Shown in pieces: positions 22,711-32,420 of a stretch of 64,000 bases of DNA. Each line of letters opens with the position of its first letter. Within the stretch, counting starts at the first letter, position 1. The stretch comes from Crocodylus rhombifer (taxonomy: Eukaryota > Chordata > Crocodylia > Crocodylidae): NCBI GenBank assembly GCA_038503035.1, contig JAVSML010024609.1, forward strand, positions 330,591 to 394,590. Direction: 5' to 3'. The notes below the pieces were generated by a model that searched no databases, was not told the DNA's origin, and saw only the letters and a list, made by a program, of their open reading frames with translations. The position numbers and the translations under genes are program-made.

Positions 22711-23886
22711 CAAGGGTGGACAAAATGCAGCCTGCGGACCAGATGTGGCCTTCCAAGTGATTCCATCTGGACCAAGGCTGCTCCTCTGACGGAGAATTGT
22801 ATCCAGCCCACACCTGCTCTGGCTTTCAGTGCCTCTCTCCCTTCCCCATGCCGTAGCCAGCTACACCACCAACAGCTACCCTCCTCCCTGGCCCAACCTG
22901 CCCTGTCCCATCCCTCACCCCCCACTGTAAGCTCCAAGGCAGGGGGCATTGCGCTCCTGTCTGAGCCTCGCTGGGCAAAAGCCATCTGAGCACAGCTCTG
23001 ACCCTGCAGGCATCTGCAGACCAGACAGCCCAGTCTGTGGCGTGTTGAAGTTCAGGTAAGGTTTTCTCCACTGGTGGGGATTGGGGTGCAGGGAGAAGAA
23101 GGCCAGGAGCCAGAGGTTATCTGGGTCTGCCACACTAGGTTGTGACCTGGTAGGGCTGCAGGCATCACTAATGCAGTGCCATGCTGTGTTCTCATGCAGT
23201 GCTTCAGGCTGTGCCACCCCATGGTGTGTACCTACCCAGCCCCAGCACAGATCCTGCATGACCCCCTGAGTCCCTGGCATGAAGCCGGGCAGGTCCTGCA
23301 CCAGCTGCACCTATATGGCCCAAAGCAGCACATGGGAACACAGTGCAATACTGGCCTAGCCCAGCCCAGCCCAACTGCATACCAGGGACTTGGGGCGAGG
23401 GAGGGGGTCCAGGGGGAATGGAGAAACACAGAGCAGCACCAGCCTGGTTAAGGCTAGATACCCACAGATCCTGGCCCCATTCTCCTTGCACCCCGCACCC
23501 CAAGTTCCTGGCACGCGGCTGGGCTGGGCCAGGACAGTGCTGCACCGTGTTCCCATTTGCTGCTTCAGGCCCCATGGGTGCAGCTGGTGCTGGTCCTACC
23601 AGAGCTGGGGCTCAGGGTGGGAGAGCGGGTGCCTGGAAAAGGGGGCAAGGAGCTGCATGTTATCCAGGCTTGGCTGGGCCAGTGCTATGCTGTGTTTTCC
23701 CTTTCTCCCAGTACTTCCTCCCCTGCTCCAAGTCCCTGGCACGTGACCGGGCCAGGCCAGGCCATGCCAAAACTGCGCTGTGTTCCTGTGAGTTTGGTAA
23801 GCTGTTTGGTGCTAACCCAGGCCATGACCACTAGATCACCAAAACTCAATAAGTGGCCCTCTGGCCCAAATAATTGCCCATCCCTG
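22711..23886 (+). mobile_element. Non-autonomous hAT DNA transposon, 1.18 kb, with TSD
   Basis: The left end is CAAGGGTGGACAAAATGCAG followed by CCTGCGGACCAGATGTGGCC. The reverse complement of the right end is CAGGGATGGGCAATTATTTG followed by GGCCAGAGGGCC, so the termini are imperfect inverted repeats. The flanking octamers are TTCTAAAC (22703-22710) and TTGTAAAC (23887-23894), a 7/8 match, which is the TSD length of hAT elements. The interior is GC-rich with long internal inverted and direct repeats and no transposase. The many overlapping frames across it (up to 163 codons) are GC-driven and have no domain. Strand is arbitrary. Confidence 0.8.
23296..23600. repeat. Long imperfect inverted repeat inside the hAT element
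   Basis: Left arm about 23296-23400 (…CAGCTGCACC, CATGGGAACACAGTGCAATACTGG, CTAGCCCAGCCC, ACTTGGGGCGAGG). Right arm about 23490-23600, whose reverse complement has the same words in the same order (CAGCTGCACCCATGG, AATGGGAACACGGTGCAGCACTG, CTGGCCCAGCCC, ACTTGGGGTGCGG). Related direct copies occur near 23180-23290 and 23670-23770. Confidence 0.75.
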
Positions 23887-23894
23887 TTGTAAAC

Positions 23895-24177
23895 CCTCTT
23901 TTCATATTGCTCCTAGATTTAAAAACTGTGCATATATGTTCTCCTCATTTCAGAAAATTCATCACCACCACAAGATACCCATTTTAAAATGCTGTTCCTG
24001 ACTCAGGGTTTCATATTCCCTCTTACCTGTAGAAAGCAAGTTGGGGAAGACTAGCACAGAAGGTGTAAAGGCAGAAATTTTCCCCAAGGCAGTCCCAGGC
24101 TGAGAGTGGGCCGGATCCATAGGCTGCGGTTTGCTGACAGAGAGGAATTGCTGCTGCAGGCTGTTGAGGGCCAGTAC
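23895..24177. other. Unique DNA
   Basis: Nothing recognised. Confidence 0.4.
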
Positions 24178-24287
24178 CTATAATGGATAATGCTATAATC
24201 CTATAATGGAGGTATACCATAGTATAATGGATAATGCTATAATCCTATCATGGAACTACACCAATGCTATAATGGAGGTATACCAGT
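24178..24287. repeat. Imperfect tandem repeat, 44-bp period
   Basis: TAATGGATAATGCTATAATCCTAT begins at 24181 and again at 24225. Each copy is followed by ATGGA and then a variable part, and a third partial unit (CTATAATGGAGGTATACCA) ends the array. Confidence 0.85.
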
Positions 24288-25780
24288 GTGAAGGGGACTT
24301 GTCATCAGTATTCATTATGGACATCTTATTACAAAAAGGAAGTATTACAAAATGATGAAAACTGGTGGCCCAGAAGGAAGAGTCAGAATGTATGTGTACT
24401 GCAACTCCCACTCAGTCAGGATCATACAGAGTAATTAGCATGATGTAATGACTACAATATTAGGAAAATATGTTGCCTTTTTGGAGCCTAAGGCAAAGTT
24501 TACTTATTCATTGTCTGAGACTGAAAGGGAAGAAGTCTCCAGCATCAATACAGACACTTGAAATATTTTGCTAGAGGCTAATTTATAAATAACTGACATT
24601 AATTAGAAACATCTAAGAGATGAGCAGCGCATCACCTTAGTTATTTACCTACTACAATTAATAAAGCTCATCATTTTAGGCTGTGGTAGTGAGTCCCAGC
24701 TCACAGTTTTTTTAAAGTAGAAGCAAATGCAAAAGCAAATTTTTAAAAGGTCACTTTTTCCTGATTACACCAGTGGTATGGAAACAGAATACACATCCTT
24801 GCTGACAGGCCAGTGTTTGCATGGGATACATCCCTCTTCTAGAACAAGGATTGAGCAGGCATCACATGGCCACCCAGGCAGGAAAGGGGACGGGCCTACC
24901 CAGCCTATATACACTTAAAGGACTTCAGTCTCCCTTGGGGTAGGCACTACTGAAGGGCACTGTTTGGGGTGGGCTCTCTCATAGAGACAAGAAAAGGGAG
25001 TCTTATTGTTTGACAGATGGAGGTACAGCCTTGGGAGGGACAGTGGACGTGGGGAAAGAACTCCTCTAAATGCAAGGCTGGGGTGTAGACTGAGTGGAAG
25101 AGCCATAGCATCCCTCTATCCCCTGTGAAAGAGGGAGGTATGGGCTTGGGAGGGATAGTAAATTGAGGTGGGAGGTCCCAAGTGTGAGGCGTGGGAGTGT
25201 GTGGTAGTAGGTAAGTATGGGAGGGAATATGGAGAATAAATGATTTTTTTCCTTATGGAGGTAGTGAGTAGGGGTTGGGAAGTGAGGTTGGGTTGTATGA
25301 GAAGGGACACTGTTCTAGGTAGTGGCAGGGGAGCAGGAGCGGGAGGATGATGGTGAGGTGGATGGCTTTTGAATTTTTTTATTTTTGGGTGGGGGTGTTT
25401 GCTTCATTAGTCTCTCATTTGGAGATTTTTATGTTTTTTGTCATTTATTTGTTCAGATGGGCAGTGTATGAAGCCAATAAGTAGGCACAAGGCTGTTCTT
25501 CCCCCTCTCCCCCTTCCACAGTCCTTGAAGGACAGGGCGGCTTGTCTTTTCTGATGAGCAAGTTTGTGGTCCCACTCTCCCTTTACTCAAGTCTTCTCTT
25601 TCCTTCTGACATAGCTCCCTTTCTTTTACCCTTCTCTGCCTCTTTATTGTCTCCATATTCTCTGCCTCCTTCTTATCTCCTTTATTTCTATCTTCAAATG
25701 TATTTCTCTTGCAAGACCAAGATTCAGTATCCTACTATACCACCTACTTCCTATGTTACTATAAATAATCTCTGCAAAAT
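24288..25780. other. Unique DNA with strand-asymmetric G-rich and C/T-rich blocks
   Basis: From about 24930 to 25400 the plus strand is G- and A-rich, with two diverged copies of a 'GGAGGTA…TTGGGAGGGA(C/T)AGT' unit (25019 and 25134). From about 25500 to 25700 it turns strongly C/T-rich. No coding domain is seen. Confidence 0.5.
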
Positions 25781-25841
25781 GGGGGCTGGACCCAATGATC
25801 TTCTGCAGTCCCTTCCAGCCTATAGTCTATGAATCTATGAA
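25781..25841 (+). mobile_element. Very short CR1 tail
   Basis: GGGGGCTGGACCCAATGATC…CAGTCCCTTCCAGCCTATAGTCTATGAATCTATGAAT is the 3' end of the 'GAATCTATGAA' CR1 type. Upstream words (TAATCTCTGCAAAATG) recur at 26878. Confidence 0.85.
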
Positions 25842-26598
25842 TAACAGAGCTTCTCAACTCCAGATGAGCCTTGTCATTAAAGACTGTGGCATGGTTAGCT
25901 ACTACAATACGGGGTTCAAATGAGCGGCGTACAGTCCCCCTTCATGTACTTGTTTCCCAATTTATCATGCCTCCTATTGGTGACCTAGGAGCAATGGGAA
26001 AGTGAGGAAAAATTTACCACGGTACTCATCTGTCTCCCGTCTCAGCCGAGCGGTTGCACAAGACTGGCATTCTTTTAATAAAATTTAAGCATCAGTGTCA
26101 GACAGCAGTACTTGGGACAGTGCCCAGGGACAGATTACACAGCACAGGACAGTCTGGCAAAAATGGAACTCTTGGCAGGGTATGTGCCTGAAGCTCTGAA
26201 AACTACATTACTCAGCCTCATGCATGCGTTAGAAAAGCACAATAAGAAACCCAAATTGAATGTCTTAATTGCATCATGGATCAAAACCAAGCTCTGTCTA
26301 TTTCATAATCATGAACAACAATAAAGCACTGACATATTTAGACTTAAAAGGAAACAGCTGTTAAACAAGCTGCCTGCACTAAGTATTTATATATCCTCCC
26401 CGATACTATGGTATTTGGGAACCTCGCAGTCTAAATGTAGTGATATTCCAAGCACCCCAAAGTGGTAGAGATGGGGAACTGAAATAAAGGGAGAGAAAAG
26501 AAAGGAACTCAAGCCTGATAATACTGAATGTTCACCCACCCAAAACATAAAGCAGGGGATCTGGGAGTTAATCTCACGAAGCCAGGTTAGGTACCTAT
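25842..26598. other. Unique DNA
   Basis: No repeat or gene recognised. Confidence 0.5.
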
Positions 26599-26972
26599 GG
26601 CTGCCTATACATGTGCTCAGAGGGGGAAGGGGGAGTATTTTAATTACAGCAGTTCCCGGACAGCTGCTCTAATCAAAACAGTTCACCGCCATGTATAGCA
26701 AGGCACCACCCCCCGCCCCCATTTCAAAATGGCCACAGGGAAACTTTAACTATAGCTCATTCAATGAGGTTTAGTTAAAATGCCCCCATAGCTATTTTGA
26801 CGTGCAGGGGAGGGTTAATACACCTGACAGTGAGGCCATGCTGGAGCGTTCTGATTAGAACACAGAACAGACTCGATTAATCTCTGCAAAATGGGGGCTG
26901 GACCTAATGATTAATCGAGTCTGCTCCAAAATGTTCAAATTAGAATGCAAATGAGCATGTCTACAGGCAGCC
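26599..26972. mobile_element. 374-bp TIR element (MITE-like)
   Basis: The left end GGCTGCCTATACATGTGCTC is the near-perfect inverse of the right end GAGCATGTCTACAGGCAGCC. The ATGTCTACA-type ends are shared with the elements at 30390 and 46805. There is no coding capacity. Near its right end it holds an internal hairpin described separately. Confidence 0.6.
26868..26923. repeat. Perfect 14-bp inverted repeat flanking a CR1-like scrap
   Basis: CAGACTCGATTAAT (26868-26881) and ATTAATCGAGTCTG (26910-26923) flank CTCTGCAAAATGGGGGCTGG. The 34 bases 26878-26911 match 25766-25799 with one mismatch. The similarity of the arms extends outward imperfectly for another 15-20 bases. Confidence 0.9.
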
Positions 26973-27179
26973 TGTGTTTCCTGAATGTTAAATGGAGATA
27001 CTTAGGCATATCGGACTGAGATTCACAACTCTCAAGATGAGAGAAGAAAGGAGAGGGCAGACTGTCTAAACCAGCTGGAAGGAAGTAGAGAAGATATCTA
27101 AAATCCATGCCTTCTCCTTCCTGAGTGAATGCCCTATTCACTACGTTACTGTTCAAAGGTGGGCATCAGCACCTACACC

Positions 27180-27600
27180 AATGAAAAGAAGAGCTCCAGA
27201 GCACTATAGACCAGTGAACCTAACTTCTGTCCCTGGCTAATCAGTAGAAGCCATAATAAAAAATAGGACGGTCTGTCCAACAGATAAGCAGGGCTTGCTG
27301 AGAAAAGTTGACATGGCTTTTCTAAAAGGAGGCTATGCTTCACCAATATACTAGAGTTCTCTGGGCATCAACAGGAATGTGCAGCCGAGTGATCCAGCTC
27401 ATACAGTGTATCCACATTTTCAAAAGGCTCTTCACAGAATCCTGCCCAAAGGCTCTTAATGAAATTTGCCTCTACTGAAATGGCAGCCTAAGTCCGCTCA
27501 TGGATCAGCAACTGGCCAAAGAACAGGAAACAGAGTAGGCATTAGTGGTCAAGTCTCATAATGGGGGACCAGGGAGCCAGTGAACAGGGGCTGCAAAAAG
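27180..27600 (+). mobile_element. Old CR1-clade LINE, RT fragment
   Basis: Ordered RT words can be followed through several frameshifts: 'AGACCAGTGAACCTAACTTCTGTCCCTGGC' (RPVNLTSVPG), 'ACATGGCTTTTCTAAAAGGAGG' (HGFSKR), 'TTCACCAATATACTAGAGTTC' (FTNILEF), a motif-A-like region, 'AAAGGCTCTT' (QRLL) and 'TCATGGATCAGCAACTGG' (SWISNW), then 'CAGGAAACAGAGTAGGCATTAGTGGTCA'. This is a different, older CR1 lineage from the other copies. No frame survives. Confidence 0.65.
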
Positions 27601-28199
27601 GATAAGTAGTTTACAGGCAGGTCACAGGTCAGTTCATGCCCTCCCCCCCCACACACACATTTGAAGGGCAAGCCTTTCAGCTTGGTGTAAGGAAGCAGGA
27701 AAAAAAGGAACCCTTTGCAGCAATGCGCAATAAACAGGCCAGCTTCTAGGCAAGTTTACTGGGAAAATGCTTGGAAGAAGAGCAGTGAGAGAGAGAAGAC
27801 AGATTAAGAAACCCAGGGAAATGGCTGGAGGACAGTGGAATGCCAGAGCCACTGCCACTGCCTCTGCTCGCAACTGTGAGGCATCTGTCCAGACAGGACT
27901 GCTCACCCTTGAGGCTTCCACCCAGGTCTGGGGTTGGTGCTATGGGGACTGCAGCTTGCCAGTTCCTTTCAGTGATGGCCAGGCCGGGGAGTACTTGTGG
28001 TATGAGTAGTGCCACTTGATGGTGTCACTTAGGGAACATGCAAGGGAGCTATAGGCGGTGGCAAGGCTCCAAAGCAACCTCTGCCATGAGGAAGTTCATC
28101 ATTTCAATGCTGAAGGAAACATCTGGGACTGCAGGGGAAGAAATGCCAGACAGTGTTAGAGAAGAGAGAGGACATGGACACCTAAGAGAGTGGAAGATG

Positions 28200-28468
28200 G
28201 AGGTTTGTGACATCTCGCAGCAAGCAGAAATCTTTACCTTCACCTGCAGAGGTTTATCTGGAGAACAGATATGCAGCTCTAGCAGCAGAGAGGGAGCAGC
28301 ATGTTCCATTGGTGGAGGAAGACAGGCCAGGCCTCACCGAAGTGGGAAGGATCGAGATGACTGCCACCAAGCAGTGATGGGTAGTGGTGGTTGGAGATTC
28401 CCTTCTGTGGGGGATGGAGGGAGCCATCTGCCCATGTGACCTCTTGCCTTGGGAGGTCTGCTGCTTGC
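28200..28468 (+). pseudogene. CR1 ORF1 remnant with SGNH/GDSL esterase motif
   Basis: In the frame starting at 28201 the translation reads RFVTSRSKQKSLPSPAEVYL, then ENRYAALAAEREQHVPLVEE. After one stop codon (TGA near 28375) it continues with VVVGDSLLWG and EVCCLP. CR1-like elements are known to encode an esterase domain of the SGNH/GDSL type in ORF1, and GDSL is its catalytic-serine motif. The domain is cut off by the deletion junction at about 28469, so the later catalytic blocks are absent. Upstream, frames 27767-28009 and 28038-28439 probably hold more of ORF1 in shifted frames, which I infer from position and composition. Confidence 0.75.
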
Positions 28469-29113
28469 CATTGGAGTGACCCAGGGGGTCAGTCCTTGGG
28501 CCAGTTTTGTTCAGTATCTTCATCAGGATCTGGAAGATAGCATAGGAGTGCACCCTCAACAAGTTTATAGATGACATCAAGCTGCAAGGAGTAGTAGATA
28601 TCCTGGAGCATAGGGCTAGGATTCAGAGTGACCTAGATTGGGCCAAAGGAATCTCATGAGGTTCAACAAGGGCAAATGCAAAGTCCTGCAGTTAGGACAG
28701 AACAATACCATGCACCAGTACAGGCTGGGAGCTGACTGGCTGGGCAGCAGCTCTGGAGAAGAAGACTTGGTGGTTACAGTGGACAAGAAGCTGAATATGA
28801 GCCAGCAGTGTGCCTTGTTGCCAAAAAGGCTAATAACATACTGGGCTGCACTGGTAGCAGTGTTGCCAGTAGGTCAAGGGAAGTAATTATTTCCCCTCTC
28901 TTCAGCACCAGTGAGGCCACATCTGGAGTACAGTGTTCAGTTTTGGGCCCCTCACTATAGAAAGGATGTGGACAACCTGGAGTCCAGCAGAGGGTGACAA
29001 AAATGTTTTTGGGGCTAGGGCACAAGACTTCTTTGGAAAGATGGAGAAAACTGGGCTTATTTAGTCTAGAGAAGAGGATACTGAGAGAGGATTTAATAGC
29101 AACCTTAAACTAC

Positions 29114-29341
29114 AGGTTTCCCTTGCGAACCACTGGGGTTAGGTTCCTGAAAGTTCCTGTGGTTGGCAAAACCGTGGTTGGCAAGACAAAAGACTTATTT
29201 GAAAAATGGCAGGTGTTGGGCTAATGTGCAGCCATGGAAAACCATGGTTACTCAAAACTGTATACCATGGTAGCCAAAGTGATATATAGAATATTAAGCA
29301 TGGATACTCAAAACCAGGTACAGGCTGCCCTCCCCAACCAT
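29114..29341. mobile_element. 228-bp insertion of unknown type within CR1
   Basis: CR1 text breaks after …CTTAAACTAC and resumes with GAAGTGGGGTTCAAAAGAGG. The element at 60180-60210 shows these strings adjacent (AACTACCAGAAGGGGGCTCC). The inserted block starts CAGGTTTCCCTTGCGAACC and includes GGTTAGGTTCCTGAAAGTTC and GGTTGGCAAAACC. A CAGG start next to TA suggests a Tc1/mariner-like (pogo/Tigger-type) non-autonomous element, but I do not see a clean right-hand inverse terminus. Confidence 0.55.
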
Positions 29342-29652
29342 GAAGTGGGGTTCAAAAGAGGATGACGCTAGACTGTTCTCAGTGGTGGTAGATGACAGAA
29401 CAGGTAGCCATGGTTTCAAGTTACAGGAAGGAAAGTTTAGGTTAGATATTAGGAAGCATTTTCTTACTAGAGGGGTAGTAAAATATGGGAGAGGTTACTC
29501 AGAGGTGGTGGAAACTCCGTCTTTGGAGATTTTCAAAACCTGGCTAGACAAAGCTTTGGCTGGGATGATCTAGTTGGAGATGGTCCTGCTTTGAGTGCGG
29601 GTTAGACTAGATGAACTCCCGAGGTCTCTTCTAACCCTAACCTTGCTACGAT

Positions 29653-30389
29653 TGCTGTGACCCCACTTCTTACCTCCAACCAAGGATCTATGTGGGACCT
29701 GTGCAGGTGAAAATATTCATAAAGGACGTGGGAAAAGGTGTGAAAGAGTGAATGAACTGGCCAAGTATAGGTATGGCATTCTCTCTAGGCTCAACATTGC
29801 CCAGCCTAAATTCCTTCATGGATCTGGGCCCAGGTAACTTGTCTAGTGTCACCAAGAACAGGACAGGGAATTCAGTCTAAGGCTCAGAACCATCTAGTAT
29901 CTGAACCATCCTCTCGCTTTAATCCTGAAGCATTGGAAGCATTACTTGACAAGGGACAAAAATCCCTTGTTCTCATAACTAGTAAACACAAATAATGATG
30001 CAGTAGAAACGTGTTTCAGGAAATGTCATCTGCTTTTAGAAGCAAGACACAACTAATGTAAGGGTTTAAAACATTGGCCAAATTCATCAGTCCCCTATAT
30101 CTTGTGTAGTCATTTACACCAATGCAAAGCATGGTTACAGACCTACCAAATCAGACTGACAGCATTCCATAGCTCCTTAATGCTGAGATAATTGGCTATA
30201 CAACAAAGCAGGCCACTGAGTATATTGCACTATTTTCCATATCAAATGTGTTTTGTTTTTTTAAAATCCACAGTGAGCAAGCATATAAAATGTATTATAC
30301 ACAGATAAATCCTGCAAATTTGTCTTGGATGGCTGGGTTCATTTTAAACTGAGTTATAGATCTGTTTTCAGCCAAATTTGGGACACATT
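29653..30389. other. Mostly unique DNA
   Basis: Near 30063-30155 the words GGCCAAATTCATCAG, TCATTTACACCAATGCAAAG and CATGGTTAC resemble an old dispersed repeat of reptiles; too diverged to name. Nothing else recognised. Confidence 0.4.
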
Positions 30390-30958
30390 GGGCATGTCTA
30401 CATGTGGAATTACTGAGCTTTGTGCACAGAAAATTTAGGCATGTTAAACTGAGCCCAGGTGGGCATCTACACATGTGCCTAGGGCAGGAGCAAATTGAGC
30501 CCAACAGGAACAGCCTAGTCTGGACTCCAGCCACAGCTGCCTGGGTACGAGCTGTGAGCTGGCAGGGAACATGGGGGCAGCCTCAGGCTGGCAGTGGGCT
30601 CTGGGGACAGCCTTGGGCTGGCAGGGAGCATGGGGGGGAGTCAGGACTGGGGTCCTGGGGTGAGGAAAGAGCTGCCCCTTGCTCCATGGGCAGCTCCTAG
30701 CAGCACAAAGTTGGGGACAATTCCTACCCTACACCCTGGAGCTGGGGACAGCTCCTGCTCTGTCCCTAAACTGAGCAGCAGGTGTGGCACCCTGCTGCCG
30801 GGGCTAATCTAGGAACAATTTCCTCCTGTGTGAACATTTACGCATGTATTCAGGTGCATTAATGTAAAACACCATTGATTAGTACCAGTATCTGTTGGTA
30901 CTAGCAAATAATGCTTTACATTAATCTACACAGTAATTTTTGTACACATGTAGACAGT
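30390..30958. mobile_element. TIR element with GC-rich centre, 0.57 kb
   Basis: The left end is GGGCATGTCTACATGTG and the right end is GTACACATGTAGACAGT, its approximate inverse. The flanks GACACATT (30382-30389) and GACACTTT (30959-30966) match at 7 of 8 positions, a candidate 8-bp target-site duplication. The arms are AT-rich and the centre GC-rich, with a short tandem repeat (about 30558-30645, units starting GCTGGCAG). No transposase is encoded. Confidence 0.6.
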
Positions 30959-31739
30959 GACACTTTATGGTGCATTAGATTCGTCAATGGTTCAATATGG
31001 CTATTAGCTTAGATTAGAAGAGAAAGCCGATCAACTGACAAAGATAAAAATCGTGCATAGATCTCACTCACAGACGTATGGGTCACCACATAAAAGTGAC
31101 TGTTGCTTTATGCCCACATGAAAATGTTAATAAAAGGAATACAAAATATTAATGAAACTATATTTTAAATAATTTATTTTACTTTATTTTCCACTATTTT
31201 TACGTTTGAAAAGTGATTTTTTCCAAGTGAATTCATAACCCTTTTTTTTTTTTTGGTGGGGGGCGGGGCGGGAAATCAGCCACAGCAATTGGAATCTCTG
31301 AGCAAACTAGGGCTTCATTGAAATCAAACTCCCAAAACTTCAGTGTTGCTCAGATTTCAGTCTAGCCCTCACCACAAAAGGACATGGTACACCTATTTAT
31401 TGCCTTCACTTGACAATACCTCTGAAATAAAAACTAAGGACTGCATTAATCTTTAAGATCTGGGTCTATTCACCAAACAGGTGTTAAAGTCACTTTTTAC
31501 CTAAGAAACTCATATGTGTTTTCAGGACAGCTGTTATTTTTAGGAATGCTACTTTTCTTGAGCTATGCTCCATTTTGAAATGTTCAGACTTTGTTTTGAT
31601 CAAGAAAAAAAGCACACACGAGCCATAGTGACTTTAAGAAGTAGTAGAATTAATACAGCTTGGTTGGAAGACAAGGGCTTCCTGCAATTTTTTCACATTT
31701 TATGGTCCACAGGTTATTTAGACTGTGAATGTATCCAAC
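30959..31739. other. Unique AT-rich DNA
   Basis: Contains a poly(T) run followed by GGTGGGGGGCGGGGCGGG (about 31240-31272). No gene recognised. Confidence 0.5.
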
Positions 31740-32222
31740 TTAAAGAGAATCTTAAAGGAGCCCAGAGAAAGGCCACAAAAATGATTAAGGGCCTGGAGGA
31801 CAAACCTTATGAGAAAAGACTAAGGGATCTGGGGCTGTTCAGCAGCCTGGGGAAGAGAAGACGGAAGAGGAACTTGGTCACTGTCTATAAGTATGTAAGG
31901 GATGAATATTGGAAGCCAGGAGAAAAATCTGTTCACTAGGGCGCCCCAGGGAAGGACAAAGAACAGTGGCCATAAACTGTCAGAGGATGGTTTCAGGTTG
32001 GATGCAAGGAAGAACTTCTTTAATGGTAAAGGTGACCAGAATCTGGAATAGACTTCCCAAGGAGGTGGTGCAGACCCCAACTTTGGAAGTCTTCAAGAGG
32101 AGACTGGACAGATACCTTGCTGGGATCATTTGATCTCAGCAGTATTCCTGCCCAGAGCAGAGGGGTTGGACTCTATGACCTCTTGAGGTCCCTTCCAGCC
32201 CTTAATTTCCATGATTCTATGA
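31740..32222 (+). mobile_element. CR1 LINE, 3' 0.48 kb
   Basis: Carries the ORF2 C-terminal part (RKATKMIKGLEDKPYEKRLRDLGLF, then DLVTVYKYV-type codons) and the 3' end …CCCTTCCAGCCCTTAATTTCCATGATTCTATGAT. The frame at 31565-31939 begins in unique flanking DNA and only its second half is CR1, so it is not a real fusion gene. It is interrupted by stops and frameshifts after about 31939. Confidence 0.9.
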
Positions 32223-32420
32223 TCTGCAAATCACACTACAATTACTGCTATGACTGAAATATGAGCATAGTCTGTGCCTGCGTTTACAATTTCTGGGGAT
32301 GGTGGGGGGAGTTTTTTCTGTTGCATAGCTTCATTATTATTTAAAAATTCATTTGGTACACTTGTATCATGATGAAACAGTTCATTCTGGTCCTTTAAAA
32401 AGGAAGCAGAAGCCCCTGTT
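32223..32420. other. Spacer
   Basis: Short stretch between two CR1 copies of opposite orientation; nothing recognised. Confidence 0.4.

Larger units (their letters stand above)
27740..29652 (+). mobile_element. CR1 LINE retaining ORF1, with internal deletion and an insertion
   Basis: The 5' part (about 27740-28468) resembles CR1 ORF1, including a GDSL esterase motif. At about 28469 it jumps directly to the ORF2 region just before RT motif B (GGAGTGACCCAGGGGGTCAG), so endonuclease and most RT fingers/palm coding is missing. The rest follows the 'CTGCTTTGAG' subfamily to its 3' end near 29652. A 228-bp non-CR1 block interrupts it at 29114-29341. This is the only copy here that keeps ORF1-type sequence. 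The 5' border is uncertain. Confidence 0.75.

Noticed and set aside
22684..23892. Many overlapping frames of 60-163 codons on both strands
   Set aside because: They all fall in the GC-rich interior of the hAT element, have no domain, and arise because GC-rich DNA has few stops.
31565..31939. 124-codon frame that looks like a host exon fused to CR1
   Set aside because: The first half is unique AT-rich DNA with no domain or splice signals; only the second half is CR1. It is a chance read-through.
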